Source of the DNA: Croceibacterium atlanticum
GTDB lineage: Bacteria; Pseudomonadota; Alphaproteobacteria; Sphingomonadales; Sphingomonadaceae
NCBI RefSeq assembly: GCF_001008165.2
Contig: NZ_CP011453.2
Coordinates: forward strand, 1 to 64,000
Reading direction: 5' to 3'
Length of the DNA: 64,000 nt
Shown here one piece after another: positions 36,365-46,461 of the stretch (position 1 is the stretch's first letter; each line of letters begins with the position of its first letter). The notes below the pieces were generated by a model. It made no database searches, was not told the DNA's origin, and worked only from the letters and a program-made list of their open reading frames with translations. The position numbers were made by a program, and so were the translations under genes.

Positions 36365-38824
36365 TCAGAAATCCTTGCGGAGCGTGATCGACCATTCCCG
36401 CGGCCGGCCCACCGTGGCGCTGAGGAAGCCGAAGCTTTCACGCTGGTCGGTGATCGTGGTCAGGTAATATTTGTCGAACAGATTGGTGACCGCGCCCGAA
36501 ATCGAGAAGCCGAGATCCTCGTTCCGATAGGTCAGCCGGGCATTCACCAGCGCATATCCTTTCTGCACCGAGGAAGTGGCGAGGACATTATTGGAATATC
36601 TGATGTCCGACCGATAGCTGACATCGACACGGGGCGAGATCAGCGAGTTCTTCCCGGCTTCGAAATCATACTGGACCGCGCCCGACAGGTTCCATTTCGG
36701 CACGCGCGTCTGCGGGCTGTCCAGCGTCAGGCCCTGCGTAGCGGCGAGCAGTTTCTTGTACTGGAAATCGGTATATCCGGCATTGGCCGACAGCATCAGG
36801 CCATAGGCCGGGCGGGCCACGGCCTCGACTTCAAAGCCCTTGATCTCGGCATTGCCGATATTGTCGTTACAGAAGGGGAAGCAGCCGCCATTGCGCGCCG
36901 TGGGATCGCTCAAAGTGCCCACGATCGCGTCGAATTCGGTCAGGAAGGCCGACGCGTTGAGGCGCAGCATATTGCCGAACAGGTTGCTCTTGAAGCCGGC
37001 CTCGTAAGCCGTCACCTCTTCCGGTTCCAACGCGAAGATACCGCTCGCGCCGAAGGGGCGTGCATTGAATGCCGATGCGGTGAAGCCGGTGGAATAGGAC
37101 GCATAGACATTCACTTCCGGCGTCACTTCATAATTGATCGACACGCGCGGATTGAACCGGTCGTCCTTGTTCTCGCCCTTCGCCACGAAGTTGAGGAAAC
37201 CCAGCCCCGAAGGCGTGTAATCGCGGTCGAAAGTATAGGTCTTCGTCTCGTTCGAATAGCGCAGGCCCGCGCTCAGCGTCAGCCGGTCGGTCGGGTGGAG
37301 GTCCACCGCGCCGAAAAAGGCATAGCTTTCCAGCGTCGCAGTGTCGTCGCTGAAGAAATCGAGCGCGCTGGGGATGAACCCTTCGGTCTGCACGCGCGCG
37401 GGATTGAGCGTGCGCGTATCGAGGTAATAGCCGCCCAGCGTATAATCGACCAACCCGTCAAACGCGGTGCCCAGCAGGCGCAATTCCTGGCTGAACTGGC
37501 GGTGGCTAAGCCCGTTGCGCACTTCTTCCACCGGCACGGCCAGCAGGCTCTGCCCGAAATCGCCTTCATATTCGCGATAGGCGGTGATCGAGGTCACGTG
37601 CATGGAATCGGACAGGTCGGCTTCCACCGTCATCGATCCGCCGAACGCTTCATATTCCCCCTCGACCGGGTTGGAGAAGCCGACGCGTTCATTGCCGTAA
37701 CGCGCATAGGTGGAATAACCGTCGGGCGAGACGAAGGAAGCGATCACCTCGTCCATCTGTGCCTGCGTGCTGACATCGAAACCGTAATAGCTGGTGCCCA
37801 GGCCGCGCAGCCAGGTGGCAAGGCCATTGGTGAACTCTCCCCCCGCGGGGATGGAGCCGCCGCCGATGAGGCCGGTTTCCGGATTGATCCGCGAAGCCTG
37901 CGCATCGAGGATCACTTCGGCAGAGGCTTCGGACACTTCCTTGGTGTAATCGCCGGAGATGTAGATCTTCACCGCCGGGCTCGGTTCGATGCCCAGCGTG
38001 CCGCGGAAACTGTGGCTATCCCCGCCGCCCAGCGTGCCGATCTTGCAATCGCCGTCGCCAAAGGCTTCCATGCCCGGACCGGCCACCAGTTCATTGCCGA
38101 ATTGCGGGTTCACGCAGCGGTAATTCAGGCGATCGACATGGCCGTCCTGCCCCTTGGCGCTTGCCACCATGCGGAATGCCAGCATGTCGTTGATGCCGAT
38201 ATCATAGGCGCCGCGCAGCTGGTAACGGCTGCGGCTGCCGCCGGTCACTTCCAGATATCCGCTATTGTCGCCGCTCGGCTTCTTGGAGATCAGGCGCATC
38301 GCCCCGCCGACCGAATTGCGGCCGAACAGCGTCCCCTGCGGGCCGCGCAGCACCTCGATCCGTTCAAGGTCGAGCACGTCGAACACCGAACCGTAAGTGG
38401 TCGCGTAATAGACATCATCGACATAGAAGCCGACGCGCGGTTCGAACGTGGTCAGGAAGTCGATCTGGCCAAGGCCGCGAATGAAGGCCTGGTTGGTCCC
38501 GGCGCCATAGCCCGATCCGCCAGTGGTCATTTCCACATTGGGCACGGAATCCGCGACATCCACCAGCGTCCGCACGCTGCGCTGTTCCAGTTCTTCGGCA
38601 TCGACTGCCGTGATGGAGATCGGAACGTCCTGCAGCACCTGTTCGCGGAACTGCGCGGTCACGATGATCGTGGCGTTTTCCGCCCGGCGATCGGGCTGTT
38701 CATCCTCGGCATCCTGCGCGCTTGCGGCCGATAGCGGCGCGAGTGACAGCATGGCCGCCATCGCGGCCAGCCCGGCCGAATGCTGCAAGCGCCGGCGCGA
38801 TCCTTCAAAGCCTCTCTTATTCAT
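36365..38824 (-). CDS. TonB-dependent outer-membrane receptor
   Basis: 819 residues. The ATG at 38824 follows GGGGAGGGG. A signal peptide ends SAASAQD. The plug domain runs to about residue 170 with QDVPISITAVDAEELEQ, AFIRGLGQI and LRGPQGTLFGRNSVGGAMRL. The barrel ends in WSITLRKDF, with a terminal Phe. It imports a substrate across the outer membrane using TonB energy. A likely start of a TonB box is IIVTAQF. The context of small exported proteins and G8 proteins suggests a glycan or natural-product uptake locus; the ligand is unknown. Last gene of a four-gene leftward run. Confidence 0.93.
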   Translation of the reverse strand: MNKRGFEGSRRRLQHSAGLAAMAAMLSLAPLSAASAQDAEDEQPDRRAENATIIVTAQFREQVLQDVPISITAVDAEELEQRSVRTLVDVADSVPNVEMTTGGSGYGAGTNQAFIRGLGQIDFLTTFEPRVGFYVDDVYYATTYGSVFDVLDLERIEVLRGPQGTLFGRNSVGGAMRLISKKPSGDNSGYLEVTGGSRSRYQLRGAYDIGINDMLAFRMVASAKGQDGHVDRLNYRCVNPQFGNELVAGPGMEAFGDGDCKIGTLGGGDSHSFRGTLGIEPSPAVKIYISGDYTKEVSEASAEVILDAQASRINPETGLIGGGSIPAGGEFTNGLATWLRGLGTSYYGFDVSTQAQMDEVIASFVSPDGYSTYARYGNERVGFSNPVEGEYEAFGGSMTVEADLSDSMHVTSITAYREYEGDFGQSLLAVPVEEVRNGLSHRQFSQELRLLGTAFDGLVDYTLGGYYLDTRTLNPARVQTEGFIPSALDFFSDDTATLESYAFFGAVDLHPTDRLTLSAGLRYSNETKTYTFDRDYTPSGLGFLNFVAKGENKDDRFNPRVSINYEVTPEVNVYASYSTGFTASAFNARPFGASGIFALEPEEVTAYEAGFKSNLFGNMLRLNASAFLTEFDAIVGTLSDPTARNGGCFPFCNDNIGNAEIKGFEVEAVARPAYGLMLSANAGYTDFQYKKLLAATQGLTLDSPQTRVPKWNLSGAVQYDFEAGKNSLISPRVDVSYRSDIRYSNNVLATSSVQKGYALVNARLTYRNEDLGFSISGAVTNLFDKYYLTTITDQRESFGFLSATVGRPREWSITLRKDF

Positions 38825-38927
38825 GATTTCCCCTCCCCTTTGTGCCGCCATGTTTTCTGGTCGGCTGTGTGTTTATCCCCATCGTCCGGGCTGCGGGCCC
38901 ATCTCGGCCAGCGAGAACGCGCCGCCC

Positions 38928-39734
38928 TCATTCAAACAGCGTCTCGCCATGTTCGTTGACGGGATTGCGGTCGTTTTCGGAGCACTGGAATTCGATCAGC
39001 GAGCCGTGGCGGTCCCGGCGGTAGCGGGCTTCGACCTTGTACGGTTCGGCCAGCGCCAGCGGATCGGTCATGGTCATTTCATTGACCAGCACGTCCGGAT
39101 CGTCGGGTGACAGGTGGATCCGTTCGACCAGGCGGAACTGGTCGGAATGCACCCCGCCTTCGCCGAACTCCAGCTCGTCCGAGATGCCGATTGTATCGAC
39201 AACCAGCGTATCGCCTTCCCAATGGCCGATCGAATGGCCGTGAAATGTCGGGTCGATCTCCTCGATCGGGGGATGTTCGCGCCCATCGGTCCAGATCGTG
39301 CGCGTCTGCATCCAGGCTTCCTGGTTGATGGTGACGCGGCCCGGAGTGAACAGGAATTCATAAGGATATTGGGCCAGGCGCATGATGCGCGGCAGGCCGG
39401 GGGGGCTGCAATTTGATCGGTTGCGCCTTTCCACCCCGCCATTGGCCAGCACTTCGGCCCGCCAGCGTTCACGCTCTGCGGCGTAATCATCCTTCAGCAC
39501 CGGCTGCGTTTGCGGCCCGGCGGAGCGGACCAGGAACCAGATGCCGCCCCAGTCGGGCAGCGCGTCCAGCGCGGCATATTTGCCCTTGGCGAAGCCCGCG
39601 CTGTCCTGTGCATCGATCCCCTGCGGCACCGGGCTCTGGATCGGTGCTGCCAATTGCGCATATGCCGTGGTCGCGATACCGGCCGCCAGCAAGCCCGCAC
39701 CGGCCAGACAGGCCGCCCGCTTGAAAATCATCAT
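38928..39734 (-). CDS. Exported hypothetical protein of the DUF6152/TonB cluster
   Basis: 268 residues with a signal peptide ending TTAYAQL. The mature part has the pattern DWGGIWFLVRS, GLPRIMRLAQYPYEFLFTPG, TFHGHSIGHWEGDTLVVDT and LSPDDPDVLVNEMTMTDP. I recognise this as a periplasmic protein type that recurs beside DUF6152 genes in sphingomonads and acidobacteria, without a known activity. It lies between DUF6152 copy 1 and the receptor gene. No catalytic motif stands out. Confidence 0.75.
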   Translation of the reverse strand: MMIFKRAACLAGAGLLAAGIATTAYAQLAAPIQSPVPQGIDAQDSAGFAKGKYAALDALPDWGGIWFLVRSAGPQTQPVLKDDYAAERERWRAEVLANGGVERRNRSNCSPPGLPRIMRLAQYPYEFLFTPGRVTINQEAWMQTRTIWTDGREHPPIEEIDPTFHGHSIGHWEGDTLVVDTIGISDELEFGEGGVHSDQFRLVERIHLSPDDPDVLVNEMTMTDPLALAEPYKVEARYRRDRHGSLIEFQCSENDRNPVNEHGETLFE

Positions 39735-39760
39735 CCGTCCCCCCTTCGCCGCTCAGGCGA

Positions 39761-40141
39761 TCAATCTACCTCGCCCAGCGTGCTGCCATCGGCCAGCTTC
39801 ACCCCGGCATAGCTGGCGCCCAGCGCGCCATTGCGCAGCGGGTGGACGTAAAGCTGCACCCGGTCGCCGGTCTTGAGCGTGCGCCGCGTCCAGCCTTCCT
39901 GGATCAGATTATTGGGGCTGGTCATCTCGATGGACCACAGCTCCGTCCCCTGATCGGTCGGCACCCGCACCCGGATGAAGGCGTGGGGATTGGACCAGCG
40001 GAATTGCTCCACCGTCGCGTCCAGCACCACGGTCTTTTTCATGTCGAACATCGAATAGCTGTGATGGGCCAGCGCCGTACCCCCGGCGAGCGGCATCAGG
40101 CCAAGCGCCGCACCGGCTATCAGAACTCCCAAGCGGGTCAT
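39761..40141 (-). CDS. DUF6152 exported protein, copy 1
   Basis: 126 residues; signal peptide ends GGTALA. The mature N-terminus is HHSYSMFDMKKTV, the family mark, followed by FRWSNPHAFIRVRV and a C-terminal LHxLRNG block (LYVHPLRNGALGAS). Clustered histidines suggest metal binding, but this is not established. The ATG at 40141 has GGAG nine bases upstream. It lies 18 bp after the second copy. Confidence 0.82.
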   Translation of the reverse strand: MTRLGVLIAGAALGLMPLAGGTALAHHSYSMFDMKKTVVLDATVEQFRWSNPHAFIRVRVPTDQGTELWSIEMTSPNNLIQEGWTRRTLKTGDRVQLYVHPLRNGALGASYAGVKLADGSTLGEVD

Positions 40142-40159
40142 CTCGCGCACTCCAGTCTG

Positions 40160-40564
40160 TCAGATTTGGGGGACGTTCACGGGCTGCCCGTTCTTGGGCA
40201 GGCCGGAATCGAGCACAGTGCCGTCAGCCTTGCGCAGATCGAGGAACAGGCCGCCCGGCTTGCCGTTGCGCAACGGGTTCATGCGCAGGCTTATGTGTTC
40301 CCCGCTGCGCAGCGAAACCCGGTTCCAGCCTTGCCGCTTGAGATTGTTTGGGCTGTTCAGTTCGATGCTCCAGTGCCGGCCATCGCCTGCTTCCAGTTCG
40401 ATGAAGGCGTGCGGATTGGTCCACTGGAATTCGATGACATCGCCTTCGATCGTCATGATCTGGCGCTGGTCGAACATGGCGAAGCTGTGATGGGCGGCGA
40501 TGGGCGATGCAATCGCCAGCATCAGCACAGGCGCGGCAATGCGCCGCAGGATCTTACTGTTCAT
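40160..40564 (-). CDS. DUF6152 exported protein, copy 2
   Basis: 134 residues. The start at 40564 is chosen because a signal peptide (MNSKILRRIAAPVLMLAIAS) begins there; the frame is open further upstream. Mature HHSFAMFDQRQIM, then FQWTNPHAFIELE and LRMNPLRNGKPGG parallel copy 1. It is the first gene of the leftward run that ends with the TonB receptor, and is divergent from the second G8 gene with an operator between them. Confidence 0.82.
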   Translation of the reverse strand: MNSKILRRIAAPVLMLAIASPIAAHHSFAMFDQRQIMTIEGDVIEFQWTNPHAFIELEAGDGRHWSIELNSPNNLKRQGWNRVSLRSGEHISLRMNPLRNGKPGGLFLDLRKADGTVLDSGLPKNGQPVNVPQI

Positions 40565-40651
40565 CGCCCGGAACCGCCCCGAACGACCATGTGCGCCATG
40601 CCCAGCCTGAATCTTGCACCCATCATATAGCTGCCCCTCTCTCATCGCCAA

Positions 40652-40666
40652 TTTGACTACATCAAA
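40652..40666. promoter_or_regulatory. Shared operator TTTGA-CTACA-TCAAA, copy 3
   Basis: Perfect repeat in the divergent promoter region between DUF6152 copy 2 and the second G8 gene. Together with copies 1 and 2 it links both halves of the locus to one regulator, presumably the MarR protein. Confidence 0.65.
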
Positions 40667-40819
40667 ATACCTTTAGTCAAGTTGAATCGCATTTGCGGCT
40701 GTTCAGGCGCATCGCCGCGATCCCGCGACGGGCTCTTGGCAAAGCGAACCTTCCGATGCATACTTATTGCCGAAATCAAAAAGGGGCGGGCAAGAATCCC
40801 GCCGGAGAGGGAATATTCC

Positions 40820-43537
40820 ATGGTCAAGCAGTCTCGCCTGCATCCAGTTTCGTGGCTTTTGCCGGTATCGGCCCTGCTGGGCGGGGGGGGCGCCGCCGCC
40901 GCGCAAGGCCATGCCCATGCCGATATTCCGGCAGAATCGCAGGCTTCGATGCGGGCGCTCAACTGGTCCGATCCCGCGGCATGGCCCGGCGGCAAGGTTC
41001 CGGCTGAAGGCGATGCAGTGACCATCACCCGCGACATGGACGTGCTGCTGGATGTCAGCCCGCCCGCGCTGCGCAGCCTGACGGTGCAGGGCCGGCTGCG
41101 CTTTTCGGACGAGCGGGATCTCGACCTGATGACCGAGTGGATTTACGTGGCCGGGGGCGAGCTGCAGATCGGCACCGAGGGCGATCCCCACACGAAGAAC
41201 GCCACGATCACGCTGACCGACCGTTTTCCGGGCGAAGACATCAACACGATGGGCGATCGCGGCATCATGCTGCTGCGCGGCACGCTGAACATGCACGGCA
41301 ACCGCGATCACACATGGACCAAGCTTTCCGCCACGGCAGAGGCCGGGGCCACCAGTATCGAAGTGCTCGACGCATCCGGATGGCGCGCGGGGGACGAGAT
41401 CGTGCTGGCTTCGACCGACTTCAATCCGCGGCAGGCGGAGCGCCGGACGATCACCGGCGTAAGCGGCAACAGGCTCAATTTTGCCGAACCGCTCGAATAT
41501 ATGCATTTCGGCGAAATCACCCATGGCGTGGACGAACGGGGCGAAGTCGCCCTGCTGACCCGCAACATCAAGGTGCAGGCGTCAGAGGACGCGGCGGAAA
41601 GCTATTTCGGCGGGCATATCATGGCGATGGCCGGATCGCATGCCTATGTGGACGGGGTGGAACTCAACCGCATGGGCCAGCATCTGACCCTCGCCCGGTA
41701 TCCGATGCATTTCCACGTGCTGGGCGAAGGGCTGGGCCAGTATGTGCGCAACAATTCCATCCACGACACCTATAATCGCTGCGTCACCGTGCACGGCACG
41801 AACAATCTGAAGATCGAGAACAACGTGGCCTACAACACGGTGGGTCACTGCTTCTTCATGGAAGACGGGATCGAGACGGGGAACGAGTTCATCCGGAACC
41901 TGGCCATCCAGACCAAGTGCCATCCGACGCTGGACTGCGTGCCCACCAATCTTGCCGCCAATGGAGAGGTCAACAATCCATACGGGGATATGGCGGCCTA
42001 CCGGGAAGCCAGCTTCCACGGCGGGAACACCCTGCTGCCTTCGGACAATACGGTGGCGTCCTTCTGGATCACCAACCCGGATAACAGCTATATCGACAAT
42101 GTCGCGGCCGGATCGGACCAGGTCGGTTTCTGGCTGTCCATCCCGCAACACCCGAATGGCGCCTTCCTGGGCACGGAAATTTCCGCCAAGACCTGGCCGC
42201 GCCGCACGCCGCTGCGCAAATTCAGCGGCAATGTGGCCCATTCCAATTTCGACGGTTTCCTGATCGACCGGCATATCGACGAAGATAATACTTTCGGGCT
42301 GGCCTCCCTGCCGTTGATTCCCCTGGCCGATCCCACCGATCTGGAAAGCGAAGTGATGGAAACGCACTTCGAGGACCTGACCGCCTACAAGAACCGCAAT
42401 GGCGGCCTGTGGGGCCGGGGCGATCTTTACGTCTACAGCAACATGAAACTGGCCGATAATGCCATCGGCATGACGCAGGCCGCCGGTGACATTGGCAGCC
42501 TGCCGTTCAGTTCCCGACTGGTGGATTCGCTGGTCGTGGGGGAAAGCGACAATATCGGCAATCCGACCACGCCCGAGGAAATCGCCTATGGCCGCAGCCT
42601 GCCGAAGCCGGCGATCCCGGATTTCCCCATCCGCGGATATGAATATTACGATTACCGCGATGACGTGGTAAACACGAAATTCGTGAATTTCCAGGACAAT
42701 GACCAGCGAAAGACAGGGGCCCTGTCCTTCCTGCTCTATACCAGCGCGGGGCTGAGCACGCGAAGCACGATCAGCGGTGCGGAATTCGTCAATGCCAAGC
42801 CCGTCTATTTCCCGAAATTCGATGCCCGGTTCGATAATGATAATCGCGGCGGCGATGCCTATCGCACGCTTTCCTTCCACGATCTGGACGGATCGGTAAC
42901 GGGCATTCCCGATAGCCAAGTCATCCTCCACGATGGCGAGAATGACAGCGTCGCCACCGATGAAAGCTGCGTGATCCGGCCCAGCTGGAACGCCTCTGTC
43001 TGCACGGGCGATATCGGCCGCCTGAATCTATCGGACGCCAGGGGAGAATTTCCCGCGGCGGTCGATCTGGAATCGCGGACCGCCCGTTTCGCCCTGATCG
43101 CATCGATCAGCCCGAATGCGCCCGATACGCCGCTGGTGAAGGCCCAGCGTGCCGCCCTGTTCTCTCGCCGTGCACCGCAGGCCCCCATCGCGCTTGTTCG
43201 GGACGGCAAGGAATTCAAGGTCAATGGCGACATGAGCACCGTGCGCGCCGGCACCGAGATACAGGTGAAAACCGAAAGGCCGGAAGTCACCCTCAGCCTG
43301 TCCGAAATGGATGCGGGTTCATGGGTCATGTTCGAACTGCCGGGCTTCACCCACGCGGCGTCCGGCACCGAACAGGGCAGCATGGCCGCATTGCGCCGGG
43401 CGGACGAGACTTCCTATTTCCGGAACGGGGATTCCCTCTGGGTCAAGCTGGTGGCCGATGCCCCGGCCAGGCCGGTCATCCGCCCCACGGATCTGCAGGC
43501 CAGCATAACGGTCGGCAAGGAAGGCCGGGGCGGCTGA
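40820..43537 (+). CDS. Secreted G8-domain / right-handed beta-helix protein 2
   Basis: 905 residues; the ATG at 40820 follows GGAGAGGG. Signal peptide ends GAAAAQGH. The G8 domain (WSDPAAWPGGKVPAEGDAVT; VLLDVSPPALRSLTVQGRL) and the beta-helix (YPMHFHVLGEG, SIHDTYNRCVTVHGTNN, GHCFFMEDGIE) align almost end to end with protein 1. Compared with it, this copy carries extra residues near 390 (VNNPYGDMAAYREASF region) and a C-terminal insert near 740-780. The paralogues keep the same His/Asp-rich turns, which are candidates for an active site. It is rightward and divergent from the DUF6152-TonB run. Confidence 0.85.
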   Translation: MVKQSRLHPVSWLLPVSALLGGGGAAAAQGHAHADIPAESQASMRALNWSDPAAWPGGKVPAEGDAVTITRDMDVLLDVSPPALRSLTVQGRLRFSDERDLDLMTEWIYVAGGELQIGTEGDPHTKNATITLTDRFPGEDINTMGDRGIMLLRGTLNMHGNRDHTWTKLSATAEAGATSIEVLDASGWRAGDEIVLASTDFNPRQAERRTITGVSGNRLNFAEPLEYMHFGEITHGVDERGEVALLTRNIKVQASEDAAESYFGGHIMAMAGSHAYVDGVELNRMGQHLTLARYPMHFHVLGEGLGQYVRNNSIHDTYNRCVTVHGTNNLKIENNVAYNTVGHCFFMEDGIETGNEFIRNLAIQTKCHPTLDCVPTNLAANGEVNNPYGDMAAYREASFHGGNTLLPSDNTVASFWITNPDNSYIDNVAAGSDQVGFWLSIPQHPNGAFLGTEISAKTWPRRTPLRKFSGNVAHSNFDGFLIDRHIDEDNTFGLASLPLIPLADPTDLESEVMETHFEDLTAYKNRNGGLWGRGDLYVYSNMKLADNAIGMTQAAGDIGSLPFSSRLVDSLVVGESDNIGNPTTPEEIAYGRSLPKPAIPDFPIRGYEYYDYRDDVVNTKFVNFQDNDQRKTGALSFLLYTSAGLSTRSTISGAEFVNAKPVYFPKFDARFDNDNRGGDAYRTLSFHDLDGSVTGIPDSQVILHDGENDSVATDESCVIRPSWNASVCTGDIGRLNLSDARGEFPAAVDLESRTARFALIASISPNAPDTPLVKAQRAALFSRRAPQAPIALVRDGKEFKVNGDMSTVRAGTEIQVKTERPEVTLSLSEMDAGSWVMFELPGFTHAASGTEQGSMAALRRADETSYFRNGDSLWVKLVADAPARPVIRPTDLQASITVGKEGRGG

Positions 43538-43561
43538 CCGGACGAGAGCCGAAGCGGCGGC

Positions 43562-43594
43562 GCGGGTCGTTCCGTCAACCGGGCACCGACCCGC
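43562..43594. terminator. Inverted repeat between convergent genes
   Basis: GCGGGTCG and CGACCCGC pair over 8 bp with a 17-nt loop, between the second G8 gene and the opposing SMR gene. A modest bidirectional terminator candidate. Confidence 0.4.
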
Positions 43595-43595
43595 C

Positions 43596-43916
43596 TCAGC
43601 CAGGGGTGGCAAGTTTCATCAGGACAAGCCCGCTCACGATTAGGAGCGCGGCGAAAATCCTCAGAAAACCGAGCGGTTCGCCAAAAACGGCAACGCCGAC
43701 AATGAATGCACCCAACGCGCCGATGCCGGTCCAGATCGTATAGGCTGTGCCGAGCGGGAGAACCCGCATGGACCAGGCCAGCAGAATGAAACTGAGCAGC
43801 ATGGCTGCCACCATGATCCCGGTTGGAACGGCTTTGGTGAAACCTTCGGACATCTTCATGGCCGTCGCCCAGACGACCTCGAACAGACCTGCAAAAAACA
43901 AGACGAGCCACGCCAT
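43596..43916 (-). CDS. gdx: SMR-family guanidinium exporter (Gdx/SugE type)
   Basis: 106 residues with four membrane helices. The ATG at 43916 follows GGGAGG. The first helix is AGLFEVVWATAMKMSEGFTK with the essential Glu, and LPLGTAYTIWTGIGALGAFI carries the signature that separates Gdx/SugE from EmrE. The protein works as an antiparallel dimer exchanging guanidinium for protons. An ACGG-loop hairpin resembling half of a guanidine-II riboswitch lies 21 bp upstream of the start, which supports the guanidinium assignment. It is monocistronic. Confidence 0.88.
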   Translation of the reverse strand: MAWLVLFFAGLFEVVWATAMKMSEGFTKAVPTGIMVAAMLLSFILLAWSMRVLPLGTAYTIWTGIGALGAFIVGVAVFGEPLGFLRIFAALLIVSGLVLMKLATPG

Positions 43917-43937
43917 GGCAGCCTCCCGGTGAAGCCG

Positions 43938-43951
43938 CCGGGCCGTCCCGG
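43938..43951 (-). promoter_or_regulatory. ACGG tetraloop hairpin, possible guanidine-II (mini-ykkC) element
   Basis: On the minus strand CCGGG-ACGG-CCCGG: a perfect 5-bp stem with an ACGR loop, just ahead of the ribosome site of the Gdx gene. Guanidine-II riboswitches have two such hairpins. I could not find a convincing first one upstream (only a GGCG...CGCC stem with ACGT in its loop), so the element is incomplete or fortuitous. Confidence 0.35.
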
Positions 43952-44266
43952 TCTTGAAACACCCATGCTCGGGGCGGGAACGTGGTCGCCGCGCAAGAAC
44001 CTTTACAGCGGAGGTTGTGCTTGAAGCAATGCTGCAATGCAATATCGCCTCCGCCATGTAGATCGCCATCGTTGACGAAAGCGCTGCGCGCGCATCGATT
44101 ATCGAATATGGGCTTTCGGCGCTGGAGGATTGCGAACTCTTCGGAGGCCGCGCCTGCCACGACCGTTCTTCGCGGCTGCTGGCCTTTCTCACGAGCGAAC
44201 GCCCGTTGGGTTCGCCCCCATCTTGTGCTTTGGGCGTTTGACGCAGACAATCGCAGCTGGGGACAC
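43952..44266. other. Intergenic region upstream of the cyclo-ligase gene
   Basis: No gene seen. In many bacteria 6S RNA (ssrS) is encoded immediately upstream of 5-formyl-THF cyclo-ligase genes. Here 44130-44215 has paired GGAGGCC and GGCCTTT segments and GCGAACTC/GAGCGAAC stretches that could close a rod-like RNA, but the bulge pattern of 6S RNA could not be confirmed by eye. Confidence 0.3.
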
Positions 44267-44845
44267 ATGAACGAACCGCATGATCTTGATGCCTGGCGAA
44301 AGGGCGAACGCACCCGCCTGATCGATGCGCGCATGGCTGTTCCTGCGTCGGGGCGCGAGGAACGCACCTTGCGCATTGCCGCACAGCTTGAAGAACTTAT
44401 CGGAGATCCGGCGGGGCTGGTGGTCAGCGCCTACTGGCCCTTCCGCGGAGAGCCCGACCTCAAGCCTCTTCTCAAGCGACTGCGAGAGCGCGGCGCGACG
44501 ACGGCGCTGCCTGTGGTGGTGCGCAAGGCGGAGCCCCTGGTCTTTCGCGCCTGGCGCAGCGGGGCCAGGCTGGAACGCGGAGTGTGGAACATCCCGTTTC
44601 CGGCCGATGGTCCCGAAATTCTGCCGGACATTGCGATCGCGCCCGTCGTCGGCTTCGACCGGGCCTGCTACCGGCTTGGTTACGGGGGTGGCTTTTTCGA
44701 CCGGACGATGGCGGCGCTGCCCCGGAAACCGCGGTTTTTCGGAGTGGGATATGCGGAGCAGGAGATAGCGACCATCTTCCCGCAACCCCACGACATCGCG
44801 ATGCAGGCGGTCATTACCGAAAGCGAGATCGTGCGGCCCGCCTGA
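44267..44845 (+). CDS. 5-formyltetrahydrofolate cyclo-ligase
   Basis: 192 residues. ATP-dependent conversion of 5-formyl-THF to 5,10-methenyl-THF. The basic N-terminus (RKGERTRLIDAR) and SAYWPFRGEPDLKPLL match the substrate and ATP region, and LGYGGGFFDRTMAAL is the hallmark motif. FFGVGYAEQEI leads into the last strand. The ATG at 44267 has GGGGA four bases ahead; upstream in-frame starts lack a site and family similarity. It precedes gdhA by 141 bp on the same strand. Confidence 0.92.
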   Translation: MNEPHDLDAWRKGERTRLIDARMAVPASGREERTLRIAAQLEELIGDPAGLVVSAYWPFRGEPDLKPLLKRLRERGATTALPVVVRKAEPLVFRAWRSGARLERGVWNIPFPADGPEILPDIAIAPVVGFDRACYRLGYGGGFFDRTMAALPRKPRFFGVGYAEQEIATIFPQPHDIAMQAVITESEIVRPA

Positions 44846-44926
44846 CGGCAACATGCCGTTCTGCTGCGGTCCCGGCCCCAGTCCCGACCCCAGCCCCGGC
44901 TCTGCAAAAAACAAGCATATCCATGA

Positions 44927-46327
<1,401 letters not shown>

Positions 46328-46407
46328 GCGCTTTTGCCGGCAGTCCGGCCGCTGTTTGAAACGGCGGGCGTGTGGCACCGGACTGATTGCGGGCGCGTTT
46401 CGCAAAT

Positions 46408-46440
46408 GGCCCCGCGGCCGGATGATCCGGGCGCGGGGCC
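46408..46440. terminator. Strong bidirectional hairpin after gdhA
   Basis: Outer 9-bp stem GGCCCCGCG/CGCGGGGCC enclosing an inner CCGG/CCGG stem with an ATGAT loop. It sits between gdhA and the convergent porin-like gene. Confidence 0.75.
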
Positions 46441-46461
46441 GCTTGCATTCTCGGATCGGCG

